Assembly (NCBI RefSeq): GCF_022347565.1 | Contig: NZ_JAKRGH010000011.1 | Coordinates: 62,001-126,000 of the forward strand | DNA: 64,000 bases | DNA from: Vibrio sp. Of7-15 | Lineage (GTDB): Bacteria > Pseudomonadota > Gammaproteobacteria > Enterobacterales > Vibrionaceae | Direction of reading: 5' to 3' | Part shown: one piece after another, positions 36,059-45,415 of the stretch | How the letters are laid out: the number at the start of each line of letters is the position of its first letter | How positions within the stretch are numbered: position 1 is the stretch's first letter | The notes under the pieces: model-generated | The model's database searches: none | Seen by the model: only the letters and a program-made list of their open reading frames with translations | Told to the model about the DNA's origin: nothing | Made by a program: the position numbers and the translations under genes

Positions 36059-36682
36059 ATGAAAAACCAACAAACCATTGCCCGTAATATCATCTCCGCG
36101 CTCGATAACAGTGGCTTATTTCACTCCGTTAAGTTAATCAGCAGCGTTGCTAATGGAAGCTTTGTTGCACTTTCTGACATTGACATATTGGTATCAAACA
36201 CAGCTCGAACGCCAAAAGAAAATGTAGAGCTGGCTTCCCGGATTATTGAATCCCACGTAGGTGTTCTTATAAAAGGCTGGTCACTTTCTTTACTGCCAAA
36301 TAAATACCTCCTTCATCATTTCCTACCTAACACCTCTCTTTTCTGGTGGATAGACATCAGCTGCTTACCCGCTTCAACAGATCAACCACTGCACCGTAAT
36401 GACATTGATGAGTGCCCAAATACTCATATCGCTACATTATGGGTCATGAACGCCAAACACATGCTCAGGGGAAATACACAAAGATTAAAAATAAAGGCGT
36501 TGCACCAAAAGGTATTTGATCAAAACACAATGCAATTAACGGATATCTCGGCTTTCATTAGCGTTTATCAATCCATTGATTTTTCTAAACTACCCCAACA
36601 TTTCCATGAACAATGCCAAGCGATTCTGGAGCAGCTATTAAATAGCTCAAATACATCGTTGCTTTCCACTATGAATACTTAA
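36059..36682 (+). CDS. Nucleotidyltransferase-domain protein
   Basis: The 207-residue protein has the minimal nucleotidyltransferase signature NGSFVALSDIDILV (about residues 31-44), where the two Asp bind metal. The rest is helical and of unknown family. Such proteins transfer NMP to small molecules or proteins, some as antitoxin or toxin partners (MNT/HEPN). No HEPN partner is seen next to it. Confidence 0.7.
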   Translation: MKNQQTIARNIISALDNSGLFHSVKLISSVANGSFVALSDIDILVSNTARTPKENVELASRIIESHVGVLIKGWSLSLLPNKYLLHHFLPNTSLFWWIDISCLPASTDQPLHRNDIDECPNTHIATLWVMNAKHMLRGNTQRLKIKALHQKVFDQNTMQLTDISAFISVYQSIDFSKLPQHFHEQCQAILEQLLNSSNTSLLSTMNT

Positions 36683-36807
36683 ACCGCTATATATATTCTT
36701 AACCAGTTCCGTAGCCGTTCATAAACAAAGCCATGTATACTCAGAAGCCCTACGTAGAAAATAGTCTGCACCCATTGAAATTGAATAACTATGAGAAGTC
36801 GTGAGCG

Positions 36808-37149
36808 ATGCGTAAAACAGATAAAAAATTAGATAACCAGATCAGAATAGCCCTTACCGAGGTCTGCGACGTGGCTCTTAGAGAAATTGATGGATTTCAG
36901 TGGCTAACCCATCTTGTGAATTATTCCAACTTCCCTCAAAGCCTACGCATTGTTTGTGTCTTTGATACGAACGACAGCCTTTCTCACGCCTCCACGAGTA
37001 ACAGTAAAATCGAGTTGCTCTCCCTTATTCAAAAACACTTAAACCAAGCAAATATTCACCTTAAAAAGATTGACTTTCATGTATCATTCGACAGCGAAGA
37101 AGATTGCGATAAAGAACATAATGGTAAATGGGCAGATAGGCTCAAATAG
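36808..37149 (+). CDS. Conserved hypothetical protein, 113 residues
   Basis: A small soluble protein with a basic start (MRKTDKKLDNQ) and alternating hydrophobic strands in the middle (LRIVCVFDTND). It looks conserved in type but no family function is known to me. It starts at an ATG 125 bp after the nucleotidyltransferase gene and ends before a hairpin. Confidence 0.6.
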   Translation: MRKTDKKLDNQIRIALTEVCDVALREIDGFQWLTHLVNYSNFPQSLRIVCVFDTNDSLSHASTSNSKIELLSLIQKHLNQANIHLKKIDFHVSFDSEEDCDKEHNGKWADRLK

Positions 37150-37188
37150 CGCCAAGTGCTGGTTATTCATTGATTGATGATAGAGAAA

Positions 37189-37210
37189 GAGCCTGCGAAA
37201 AGGCAGGCTC
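37189..37210. terminator. Hairpin after the 113-residue gene
   Basis: GAGCCTGC and GCAGGCTC form an 8-bp perfect stem with a GAAAAG loop, 40 bp past the stop of the gene at 36808-37149. On the minus strand it is followed by TTTCTCT, so it could also stop transcription from the acetyltransferase remnant side. Confidence 0.6.
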
Positions 37211-37256
37211 ACATAGACTAAGTGATTACTTTATACCATCTATATAACAAGTAATT

Positions 37257-37394
37257 TTAATTTGAAGTGCTCGATGCGTGCTTCTGACGTGTCTTTGAAG
37301 AAAGGGTAAGGCTAATATGCCCAACAATTTTTTCATCGTACGCAGCAACTAAGGCATAAAAGTCGGTATTATCAAAAATACCTTTAACAGTCAC
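37257..37394 (-). pseudogene. GNAT acetyltransferase remnant
   Basis: A 45-codon open stretch on the minus strand encodes FYALVAAYDEKIVGHISLTL, which looks like the central strands of a GNAT domain, but the acetyl-CoA loop and the rest are missing. It begins near a GTG at 37394 and ends at a stop at 37257, just downstream of the LysE gene. It is best seen as a decayed or truncated acetyltransferase. Confidence 0.5.
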
Positions 37395-37419
37395 CGACAC
37401 TAACATAAGGTAACATAGC

Positions 37420-38046
37420 TTAAGCGGCTACCCATTGAGACCAAATTTCGTTGTCTACAATTAACCACCCAGACACAAGAAATAAACAACTAGCATAAAA
37501 TAAATTTAACGCTTTTTCATAGCGCGGGCTGCTGGACACTTTAGAAAGTAACTCCCCCGCTTTTACCCACACCAAATGTATCGAAATATTTAACAACGCC
37601 AGCCATATCACCAATACCAAAATACCTTGCTCACCAAAAGCCTGTTGAGCTTGCTCGGTAAAAAGGGTAAACATGAGCAACACCATTAACCAGCCTTTAC
37701 TGTTTAAGACTTGTATAAGCAACCCATCGAAAAAACCCAGCTGTTCTTTGTTGTTTTCAGATGAACCACCGCTGCTTCTCATGAATTTTATCGAGAGATA
37801 CACAAGATACGTAGCCCCTATAAGCTGCAAAATATTCATGGCTCCCGGGTAGGCATTGATCACCTGCCCCAGCCCATAACCGATGATAACTGACTTAATA
37901 ATGAAAACGAGATCGACACCAGCCACCAACGGAATAGATCGCTTAACGCCTACCTGAGCACCCGACATGGCAAACACGATATTAGCAGGGCCAGGGCTAA
38001 ACACTAACGGAAACATTACCCCTAACCACATAATAAACAAACTCAT
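37420..38046 (-). CDS. LysE/RhtB-family amino-acid exporter
   Basis: The 208-residue membrane protein shows the LysE/RhtB opening (PLVFSPGPANIVFAMSG, about residues 13-29) and about six helices. The family exports amino acids or similar small molecules. An AraC-type regulator is encoded 80 bp upstream on the same strand, a common pairing in which the regulator senses the substrate. The substrate is unknown. Confidence 0.88.
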   Translation of the reverse strand: MSLFIMWLGVMFPLVFSPGPANIVFAMSGAQVGVKRSIPLVAGVDLVFIIKSVIIGYGLGQVINAYPGAMNILQLIGATYLVYLSIKFMRSSGGSSENNKEQLGFFDGLLIQVLNSKGWLMVLLMFTLFTEQAQQAFGEQGILVLVIWLALLNISIHLVWVKAGELLSKVSSSPRYEKALNLFYASCLFLVSGWLIVDNEIWSQWVAA

Positions 38047-38126
38047 ACTGATTAACCTCCTGAATTGAATTCACTTCAGATTAATCAAATCTAATTAGGG
38101 GATCTTGTACAAAATTGCAGGTGCAT

Positions 38127-38936
38127 TTATTGGCAAACATAATTTGACGGCGTGACACCAAAAGCACGTTTGAAGTTACGAGTAAAATGGCTTTGATCAT
38201 AAAAGCCGCAGGCAAGAGAGGCATCCACACAAGTCATCCCATTACTCAAAAGCTGTTTGGCTTTTTTCGCTTTCACCAACAATAAAAACTGATGTGGTGT
38301 TATACCAAATAGCGCCTTAAAACTACGAATTAACTGAAATCGAGTACAGCCTGAAACCGACTCTAGCTCCAAAAGAGAAGGATTTTGATCCCAATGTTCA
38401 TAAATAAAATCTCTCGCGACATAGGCACTCTTAACATCATGTTTTTGCGTATTATCAATGGCATTAAGTGAGCCGTATTGTGTAAAGAGTTTCTCTAAAG
38501 TGATCGTAAGCAAGGTATCTTTGGTTAAATCAAAACTCGACATTTCCAATGAAAGGTGTAATTGCAATAATTCATTGAATAAATAGACATTATCAATAAC
38601 GGATTTATCGATAATAGGGTCAATGGGAAGTGCCGCGTTTTCAAACAATGTAGCCAGTTCAGGAAGATCAAAGTAAAACATCCGGTATTGCCATCCCGTA
38701 GAGCCACCAGCATAACCAGTATGAACTTCTGAAGGGTTTATCGCTACAATATGGTGCTTAGGTACAATCAGGTTATTTCCTCTGTATAGCAAACCCTCAG
38801 CGCCTTCTTCAATAATGCCGATGGCCAGTTCATCATGCCAATGCTTTGAAAACTCGAACTTAGTATAATTGGCTGATAGCAGTTCAACGCCAGGTAATGT
38901 CTGATTTTTCCATATTTTCGAGCTTTCCTTTCCCAA
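38127..38936 (-). CDS. AraC-family transcriptional regulator
   Basis: The 269-residue protein has an N-terminal cupin-like sensing domain (HWHDELAIGIIEEG, about residues 32-45) and two C-terminal AraC helix-turn-helices (about 170-265) ending with GFYDQSHFTRNFKRAFGVTP. It probably controls the LysE exporter gene just downstream. The ligand is likely an amino acid or amine, by family. Confidence 0.9.
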   Translation of the reverse strand: MGKESSKIWKNQTLPGVELLSANYTKFEFSKHWHDELAIGIIEEGAEGLLYRGNNLIVPKHHIVAINPSEVHTGYAGGSTGWQYRMFYFDLPELATLFENAALPIDPIIDKSVIDNVYLFNELLQLHLSLEMSSFDLTKDTLLTITLEKLFTQYGSLNAIDNTQKHDVKSAYVARDFIYEHWDQNPSLLELESVSGCTRFQLIRSFKALFGITPHQFLLLVKAKKAKQLLSNGMTCVDASLACGFYDQSHFTRNFKRAFGVTPSNYVCQ

Positions 38937-39094
38937 ATTTTATCCCTTTATAAAAGCAGTCGTCTCCCTTAATCAAGTATATCTTTATGCCTCAATTCCC
39001 AACCTTATTTCAGAAAATACAACAGATTTTGCGAGCTGAAACAAAAATGATGAACACCGAAAAAACACTAACGAACCGTTTGAAGTCAAGACGT

Positions 39095-39610
39095 TCATGG
39101 AAGCTGGCCCAATAACTGTAAACGAAGATCAGGGTACGAGGTATTTTTTGACAGCCAGATGGATAAAAATGCCCCACCGAACCTTTTATCATCAATGCTT
39201 CCAATTAGACTGTCGTTAAAATAAAAATGGCTGTCGTGTTTTTTAACCACAACGGTCAATGTATTACCGACCCCAACATCTGGCCAGATTTTTCTCAGCT
39301 TGTCGACCCAACTCTTTATCTCTGTATTGGGATACCCTAACGATTGCCATTGGTCTATGGTGGCATCGATCAATACCTGACTTTTAATGGCTTTAAAATA
39401 CTCAATCTTGAGCGCTTTTACACGATCACTTTCAAGTACATAAGGGGAAGTTTTTTGAGACCTAGCATCAATATCTTCAAGGTAGTACTCTGCCCGATAA
39501 ACAGTCCAGAAAAGATAGTCCATTTCCCCTACCCCGACCTTAGTTAAGTTTTTTAACGGCGAAGCGAAAACATTAAAACTCATAAATAGAAAAAATAGCC
39601 ATTTATACAT
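39095..39610 (-). CDS. Chalcone-isomerase-like periplasmic protein
   Basis: The 171-residue protein has a signal peptide (cleavage near VFASP, residue 16) and a chalcone-isomerase-like fold with VGVGEMDYLFWTVYRAEYYL (about 26-45). Proteins of this type are often the last gene of ECF sigma/ChrR-linked lipid operons, as here, 10 bp after the DUF2878 gene. Enzymatic activity on flavonoids is not expected; fatty-acid or lipid binding is more likely. Confidence 0.75.
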   Translation of the reverse strand: MYKWLFFLFMSFNVFASPLKNLTKVGVGEMDYLFWTVYRAEYYLEDIDARSQKTSPYVLESDRVKALKIEYFKAIKSQVLIDATIDQWQSLGYPNTEIKSWVDKLRKIWPDVGVGNTLTVVVKKHDSHFYFNDSLIGSIDDKRFGGAFLSIWLSKNTSYPDLRLQLLGQLP

Positions 39611-39620
39611 AAGTTCCTCG

Positions 39621-40121
39621 CTAAGTTAGGTTTCGGTCTTCTATTACGTAAGTCTGTAGTCTTACCAAAATAGGTAACAATCCTCCCCATACCACCATTA
39701 AAGAAGTAACAACGTAAAAAGTAGATAATTCAGATTCTAATACGCCGAGCTTAATTCCTCCCCAGTAGCTGCTACTTCCTCCTAATGCCCCGATGAGAAT
39801 CAAAAAAATCAACGAGCGGTCACCAAGCCACTTCAGGCTATGATTCAAACTCAGAATAAACATTATCCATAAGTAACCTAACCATAATGGGAAAAAGCCA
39901 TCCCCCGCATTGAAGATGCCAAGCACCAACAAACCTTTGTCAATAATCAAACCCAGCGGCAACAGCATCAGTACCTTCAAGTCTTTTCGCCGTATGGGAG
40001 ACAGTCCAAAATGCACCATAAGCAACATGGGCATGACTATATGGGCAATGTCAGTAAAAACCGCCGCACATAGCCAACTTGCTTGAAAAAGAACCAGATT
40101 AATAACCCAAAACGATTTCAT
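39621..40121 (-). CDS. DUF2878 family membrane protein
   Basis: The 166-residue protein has four to five membrane helices and matches the DUF2878 type found beside Cfa-like methyltransferase genes. A GAGGG ribosome site precedes the ATG, which overlaps the methyltransferase gene by 23 bases. It may shape or move the modified lipids. No function is established. Confidence 0.75.
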   Translation of the reverse strand: MKSFWVINLVLFQASWLCAAVFTDIAHIVMPMLLMVHFGLSPIRRKDLKVLMLLPLGLIIDKGLLVLGIFNAGDGFFPLWLGYLWIMFILSLNHSLKWLGDRSLIFLILIGALGGSSSYWGGIKLGVLESELSTFYVVTSLMVVWGGLLPILVRLQTYVIEDRNLT

Positions 40122-41379
40122 CTTGTTGCCCTCTAAAGCGAGGCTTTCTGGCTATGACATGGTGTGTGCTGATGGTTCTTTGTAAAAAGGCCCCTTCGCA
40201 GTAACAGAGGTAAAACAGCCATAAACGTCTGAATTCTTCTGTGTAGCCAAGCTCTTTTAACTGATCCCATCGCTCTTCAAAGCCAACCCGCCAATCAAAC
40301 AAAGTACGGGCATAATGCAATCCAATATCGTGCATTTCATGAACCACTAAATCAGTATGTTGCGCCATTTTATTAGTAATAATGGCAACCGAAGGTAAGC
40401 AGCCTCCTGGAAAGATATACTTTTGTATAAAATCCGTACTTTTTCGATAGTTTTCATAACGACCGTCCGCAATGGTGATGGATTGGATCAACATCTTTCC
40501 GTCATCTTCAAGCAATTCAGAGCATTTATTTAAAAAGGTGGCTAAATACTCATGGCCTACTGCCTCAATCATTTCTATGGACACTAGCTTGTTGTACTTA
40601 CCACTCAGCTGTCGATAATCTTTGTTCAGTAACGTAATGCGATCATTGAGCCCTAACTGTTGAATTTTTTCTGCCGTATATTGATACTGAGCGTCTGAAA
40701 TTGTGGTGGTGGTGACATGGCAGCCATAATGCTCAGCCATATAAATGGCCAACCCTCCCCAACCTGTGCCGATTTCGATAATGTGATCATCAGCATTAAT
40801 TTCCAACCTCTCACATATCGTGTGCATTTTATGCTGTTGGGCCTGTGATAGCGTGTCTGACTTTCCATTGTATATAGCACATGAATATTGCATTGACGGA
40901 TCAAGAAAACGCGTATAAAGCTCATTGCCCAAGTCATAGTGAGCAAGAATATTGCGTTTGGAACCTTGCTCTGTATTCATATTTTTACGGCGTAGCAGCC
41001 ACTTTTGCAGCCGATTAAACCATTTTATTTGACTGTCTACTTGATCCAGCTGAGCCTGATTTCTTGCCATCACTTGAATCACAGCCGTCAAATCAGGACT
41101 GTCCCACTTTCCATCAAGATAAGCCTCCGCCGCACCTAAACTGCCGTTCAACACGACATCTTGATAAAAGCTAGGATCACGCACGATTATTTTGCCATGA
41201 AGCACAGACCCTTTTTCTCCCCAAAAAAAGAGTTCATTGTCCTCCATAACTTCCATACTGGCTCCCCTAAGGTTTGCTAGGACGCCAAAAATAAAATCTC
41301 GATATTTTCCAACGACTTTATTAGAAAGCGTCCCTTTTTTATGGGCGATAGTGTTAACTTGTTTTGTGATCTGTTCCAT
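40099..41379 (-). CDS. Cyclopropane-fatty-acid-synthase-like SAM methyltransferase
   Basis: The 426-residue protein is a Cfa-family enzyme: an N-terminal lipid-binding part (to about 120) and a SAM domain with IEIGTGWGGLAIYMAEHYG (about 197-215) and the EMIEAVGHEYL segment (about 272). It modifies double bonds of membrane phospholipid acyl chains. In ECF sigma/ChrR islands a Cfa-like enzyme (UfaM in Rhodobacter) makes methylated precursors of furan fatty acids rather than cyclopropanes. Which reaction happens here is undecided. Confidence 0.88.
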   Translation of the reverse strand: MEQITKQVNTIAHKKGTLSNKVVGKYRDFIFGVLANLRGASMEVMEDNELFFWGEKGSVLHGKIIVRDPSFYQDVVLNGSLGAAEAYLDGKWDSPDLTAVIQVMARNQAQLDQVDSQIKWFNRLQKWLLRRKNMNTEQGSKRNILAHYDLGNELYTRFLDPSMQYSCAIYNGKSDTLSQAQQHKMHTICERLEINADDHIIEIGTGWGGLAIYMAEHYGCHVTTTTISDAQYQYTAEKIQQLGLNDRITLLNKDYRQLSGKYNKLVSIEMIEAVGHEYLATFLNKCSELLEDDGKMLIQSITIADGRYENYRKSTDFIQKYIFPGGCLPSVAIITNKMAQHTDLVVHEMHDIGLHYARTLFDWRVGFEERWDQLKELGYTEEFRRLWLFYLCYCEGAFLQRTISTHHVIARKPRFRGQQDEIVLGY

Positions 41380-41423
41380 GTAAACCTCTCTGGAGATTTT
41401 CCTAAAACGTAACTTATTGGTAG

Positions 41424-42164
41424 CTAGGCGTTAGGCTTTGTGTCTGGATGAGAAATAAAAGGCACACGCTTTAAAAACAGCTTTAATGCTTGCCAATAAA
41501 TACCTGATACGATTTTGATGGTCATCAAAGGGATCGCGGCCACAGTTCTGAGCATTTCTTTATGGCTGAATTCACGCTTCACCAATGCTAAAGTCGCATC
41601 AAACATTTTGCGTTGTTGATGATTTTCAATATGCACAAGAAGCTGCTTATCTGGAGGCGATATATTCCAGTGATACACCATGTCCATTTCCATAAATGGG
41701 GAAACGTGAAAGGCTTTTGGAACTTTCATTTCCGTCTCCATATCCACTAAATAATAATGCGTTTGTTTCCATGGGGTATTGCTGACTTCCGCTAACATGT
41801 ATTGGCATTCACCCGACTGGGAATAGCAAAAATAAAAATTAACAGGGCTAAAATACACCCCAAAGCAGCGGCCTTGGATCAACATCACCACTCGGTTATC
41901 CATTGACCAAATTCCCCCTAACTGCTGAACCTTTTGGCTTATCCTTTCTTTTAATTCACCCGATTCGTTTTTCACGTAATCTTGTTCATTAAAGCGGATA
42001 GGATGATACCAGCGCTGACCAAATACAGAGCTAGACATCATTAAGCTCGGCAACTCGTCTAAATCAATGCCTAGCATGTAAAGACGGTAATTAAACTTAT
42101 GTGGAATAGAGCCAAATCGCCGATGACGTACGTTCCCCCAATAAATACCACTTAAATAGCTCAT
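41424..42164 (-). CDS. DUF1365 family protein
   Basis: The 246-residue protein has typical DUF1365 features: the start SGIYWGNVRHRRFGSIPHKF (residues 5-24), NFYFCY (about 128) and WKQTHYYLVD (about 152). The gene overlaps the FAD oxidoreductase gene by four bases and precedes the Cfa-like gene by 44 bp, a constant trio in this kind of island. It is predicted to work in acyl-chain modification. Its biochemical role is unknown. Confidence 0.85.
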   Translation of the reverse strand: MSYLSGIYWGNVRHRRFGSIPHKFNYRLYMLGIDLDELPSLMMSSSVFGQRWYHPIRFNEQDYVKNESGELKERISQKVQQLGGIWSMDNRVVMLIQGRCFGVYFSPVNFYFCYSQSGECQYMLAEVSNTPWKQTHYYLVDMETEMKVPKAFHVSPFMEMDMVYHWNISPPDKQLLVHIENHQQRKMFDATLALVKREFSHKEMLRTVAAIPLMTIKIVSGIYWQALKLFLKRVPFISHPDTKPNA

Positions 42165-43414
42165 AGTGATACACCAAAACGTTGGGTAACATCGAGGGCA
42201 CTGCGCACACCATCTTCATGAAAACCGTTATACCAATAAGCCCCTACAAAGTGACAATTATTCTGTCCACATATCAAACTACGTTGCTGCTGTGCTTTGA
42301 CACTGGATTCATCCAACACTGGGTGATGGTAAACAAAACTACGTATCACTTTATCAGGATCGATGGCCTCAGTTTGGTTTAAGGTGACACAAAACGTGTG
42401 CTCATCGTTTATGTGCTGCAGAATATTCATATTGTATGTCACGCACGCTGGCCGTGAAGCATCGCCATCGAGCCTATAATTCCAACTGGCCCACGCACGC
42501 TGCCTGTCCGGCAATAAACTGGTGTCGGTATGCAGCACAACCTCATTTCCACTATAAGGAATCGCTGATAGCACCTGGGTTTCAAGCTCAGTTGGATTAG
42601 CCAACAAACCCAGTGCTTGATCTGAATGACAGGCGAAAATAACCTCATCAAATCGACGTACCTCGCCATTTGTCATGACAACGTCCACACCACCATTTGC
42701 ACGGTTTACCTGTTCAATGGATGCGCTCGTTACAATAGCGTTACTCAATGTCGTTTGAATCGCCTCAACATAAGAGCGAGAGCCACCTGGCACCACATAC
42801 CATTGAGGTCTATCCACAATATTTAATAAGCCGTGGTGATAAAAGAACTGGATAAAAAATTTCAATTCGAACTGTGCCATTTTAAGCAGGCTGGTAGACC
42901 AAATTGCCGCTCCCATCGGTAAAATATAATGTTGGCGAAAAAAATCCGAAAAACGATGACGCTCTAAAAAGTCACCTAATTTAGCTCCCTCAGGAATGGC
43001 CTCTTTTATAAATAAGTCTTTGCATAATTCATTAAACTTTACTATCTCGACAATAAGCTTCCAAAATCTAGGCTTTATTAAATTACGTCGCTGAGCAAAT
43101 AAAGAATTAATACTGTGTCCATTATATTCAAATTGAGTATGTCGGTTGTGAACACTAAAACTCATTTCGGTGTCTCGCCTTTCAATACCTAACCGCGATA
43201 AAAGCCGGTTAAAATTAGGGTACGTTCGGTCATTAAAAACAATAAACCCCGTATCAATAGCGTGCTCTTTTCCACCATAATTAATGTCAACCGTCGCGGT
43301 GTGTCCACCAACATAATCGTTTTTTTCAAAGACAGTCACGTCGTGCTTTTCATCCAGTAAATACGCACAAGTTAACCCTGAAATGCCCGAACCAATAATG
43401 GCGATCTTTTTCAT
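42161..43414 (-). CDS. FAD-dependent amine-oxidase-fold oxidoreductase
   Basis: The start is set at the ATG at 43414 (MKKIAIIGSGISGL), overlapping the SDR stop by four bases (ATGA). The dinucleotide-binding motif GSGISG opens the protein; FEKNDYVGGHT (about residues 29-39) and a C-terminal FAD segment follow. Members next to DUF1365 and Cfa-like genes act on membrane fatty acids, and one in Rhodobacter (UfaD) is reported as a desaturase in furan fatty-acid synthesis. Orthology to UfaD is inferred. Confidence 0.85.
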   Translation of the reverse strand: MKKIAIIGSGISGLTCAYLLDEKHDVTVFEKNDYVGGHTATVDINYGGKEHAIDTGFIVFNDRTYPNFNRLLSRLGIERRDTEMSFSVHNRHTQFEYNGHSINSLFAQRRNLIKPRFWKLIVEIVKFNELCKDLFIKEAIPEGAKLGDFLERHRFSDFFRQHYILPMGAAIWSTSLLKMAQFELKFFIQFFYHHGLLNIVDRPQWYVVPGGSRSYVEAIQTTLSNAIVTSASIEQVNRANGGVDVVMTNGEVRRFDEVIFACHSDQALGLLANPTELETQVLSAIPYSGNEVVLHTDTSLLPDRQRAWASWNYRLDGDASRPACVTYNMNILQHINDEHTFCVTLNQTEAIDPDKVIRSFVYHHPVLDESSVKAQQQRSLICGQNNCHFVGAYWYNGFHEDGVRSALDVTQRFGVSL

Positions 43415-44133
43415 TCTGAAACCATCCTTATCGCTATTCGATTCCAAATTAGCGAAGGTAAACAGCGCAACATTTTTATCACTAATATAAATACACTCGG
43501 AAAACTAATATCTCGATCACCATTGTCGATGCCAGTGATGATCCTTTCTGCCGCTTCTTTACTTGAGATAAGCATCGGCATAGGAAATGTGTTTTTGTCC
43601 GTCAGTGGGGTCTCAACAAAACCTGGATGTACCACAGTCACGTTTATATTTCTTGGGCATAAACTGATGGTGAGGGTTTTACCCAAATACGTAAGTGCGG
43701 CCTTAGAAGCCCCATAAGCTTCGGCTCTTGGCAAGGGCAATTGGCCTGCACTTGAGCTTATCAACACCACACGCCCACCCGGCTTTATGTGTTTCAGCCA
43801 AGCTTGTAGACAGTAGCCAATTGAGATCACATTAATATTCATAACACGCTCGAACATCTTTGCATCAAAATCAACGACGTTGTCCATGTATTCACAATCC
43901 CCTGCATTTAAGATCACAACGTCCAAAGGGGCCGCATTGTCTTCTAGAGCTGGGTAAGCATCATAGTTAACTAAATCAAAGCATAAGGTAGAAATGGATG
44001 GATATTGCTGAGTCAGTAGCTTTAATTTACTTTCACGTCGTCCACAAGCAATAACCTCATGGCCCGACTTCGCGTAGCTGCACGCTAACTCTTTCCCTAT
44101 CCCCGATGTTGAGCCTGTAATAAGTACACGCAT
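43411..44133 (-). CDS. Short-chain dehydrogenase/reductase
   Basis: The 240-residue classical SDR has TGSTSGIG (about residues 6-13) for NAD(P) binding, NAG (about 94), a catalytic Ser region (VLISSSAGQ, about 123) and YGASK (about 138). It lies between the NTF2-like and FAD oxidoreductase genes, overlapping both, so it is part of the ECF-controlled operon. The substrate is unknown; a lipid or aldehyde is plausible. Confidence 0.88.
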   Translation of the reverse strand: MRVLITGSTSGIGKELACSYAKSGHEVIACGRRESKLKLLTQQYPSISTLCFDLVNYDAYPALEDNAAPLDVVILNAGDCEYMDNVVDFDAKMFERVMNINVISIGYCLQAWLKHIKPGGRVVLISSSAGQLPLPRAEAYGASKAALTYLGKTLTISLCPRNINVTVVHPGFVETPLTDKNTFPMPMLISSKEAAERIITGIDNGDRDISFPSVFILVIKMLRCLPSLIWNRIAIRMVSE

Positions 44134-44564
44134 TACTTACCCGCCTTTGTTTTAATACTTTTAATCACAACACCCAACAAGGGAACATGCTCATAAATCA
44201 TCGCTCCCACATCGAGGTAGTCTCTATGAAAGATAACCAAGTCATGGCGTGCTTTTAAATGAGAGTGACCAACCACAGTAATTGGTTTTTTGCCATTCAG
44301 CTTCTCATGACTAAAAGTCATACTCCAATACACCGACGCTTCATCTCCTGATTCAAATACGTGATCAATAACAAAAGTACATTGAAGAATATTCGTGTAG
44401 CTGTTTTTAAAACTTGCCAATAATGAAGCAAAGCCTTCCACCCGGTGCAAAGGATCGATAAAAACAACGTCTGGGTGATAAATAGATTCCAACGTTTGAA
44501 GATTATCGGTTCTTAATTCGCTGTATATCTCTATAAACTTTTTTAGCCATAACGAGCTAACCAT
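44133..44564 (-). CDS. NTF2/SnoaL-like protein
   Basis: The 143-residue protein has the small alpha-beta cone fold of SnoaL/NTF2-like proteins, seen from the pattern LYHPDVVFIDPLHRVEGF-type strand and loop (about residues 26-43). It is the first gene of the seven-gene lipid operon, with one base shared with the SDR gene. No catalytic role is assigned. Confidence 0.78.
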   Translation of the reverse strand: MVSSLWLKKFIEIYSELRTDNLQTLESIYHPDVVFIDPLHRVEGFASLLASFKNSYTNILQCTFVIDHVFESGDEASVYWSMTFSHEKLNGKKPITVVGHSHLKARHDLVIFHRDYLDVGAMIYEHVPLLGVVIKSIKTKAGK

Positions 44565-44695
44565 ATAAGTAGCCTCTATAATTGCTGCTAAGGAATATCA
44601 CATTCTATTCGTTCAATAAAAACGAGTTTAGGTAACAAGCAGTCAAACTCTTGCCGTTATTCACTTAATATAAATTGCGATTTTAAAAATAAACG

Positions 44696-45415
44696 TTAAT
44701 AAATGAGTTTTCCTAGCGGGTTAAATAGCTGACTTATTCCTTGAGTAAAATGCAATGCATCACTCGACACGGTTAAACAAATACAGCCTTCATAAGTCGT
44801 CGGGTTATGGGTATGAGCACTGTTTAACCACATAAAATCGCCAGCTTGATACGTACCCATTTCATCTTCAAAACTGCCATGGAGAAGCAGCGTAATTTCA
44901 TCCCCTTTATGAGTATGAGAAGGCACTTTGCCATTTTTATCAATACAAAGCAGGCTCATACGTCGCTTATCGTCCTCCACACCTAATCTTGATCTGGATA
45001 TTTTACCCACACCTTGCCATTCCGTTAATGGAATCGTATTCAAAGCCCTCGGCAGTGCCACTTTGGTATTTTGAGCGGCAATCTCCACCTCAATAACACG
45101 TGTGGATACCAGTGACCGCGCTTCGGCTGGTTGAACAATAATTGAGTCAAGAACATCCTCTAGCTCTTCATCCAATTGTTCATTGTGTTCCTCATTTGTC
45201 ACTCTATTGTCAGGACACTCAAAAAACTCGCGATTCAGTGATTCAGTCTCAATACCAAAGGCCTCTAAAGCTGCATATTCAGTGTATAACTGAACTAACT
45301 TTTGGCACTCTGAACACATCTCAACATGACTGGCAACAATAATCGAAACTGACAAAGGTAAATTCCCCTTTGCGAACTCTTTTAATACAGCTCTACTGGG
45401 ATGATGATTAATCAT
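44696..45415 (-). CDS. chrR: ChrR-type anti-sigma factor with cupin domain
   Basis: The start is taken at 45415 (MINHHPSRAVL), overlapping the sigma gene by eight bases. The N-terminal anti-sigma domain has the zinc motif SHVEMCSECQ (HxxxCxxC, about residues 30-39). The C-terminal cupin (about 130-220) carries GKVPSHTHKGDE and HTHNP as metal ligands. In Rhodobacter ChrR holds the ECF sigma inactive until singlet oxygen or organic peroxide acts on the cupin side. The same role is expected here. Confidence 0.9.
   Translation of the reverse strand: MINHHPSRAVLKEFAKGNLPLSVSIIVASHVEMCSECQKLVQLYTEYAALEAFGIETESLNREFFECPDNRVTNEEHNEQLDEELEDVLDSIIVQPAEARSLVSTRVIEVEIAAQNTKVALPRALNTIPLTEWQGVGKISRSRLGVEDDKRRMSLLCIDKNGKVPSHTHKGDEITLLLHGSFEDEMGTYQAGDFMWLNSAHTHNPTTYEGCICLTVSSDALHFTQGISQLFNPLGKLIY

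Noticed and set aside
27004-37149. Superintegron cassette array
   Set aside because: Although acetyltransferase-rich, the genes face both ways, include a long PTS gene and a two-component system, and no repeated attC-like sites were found between them.
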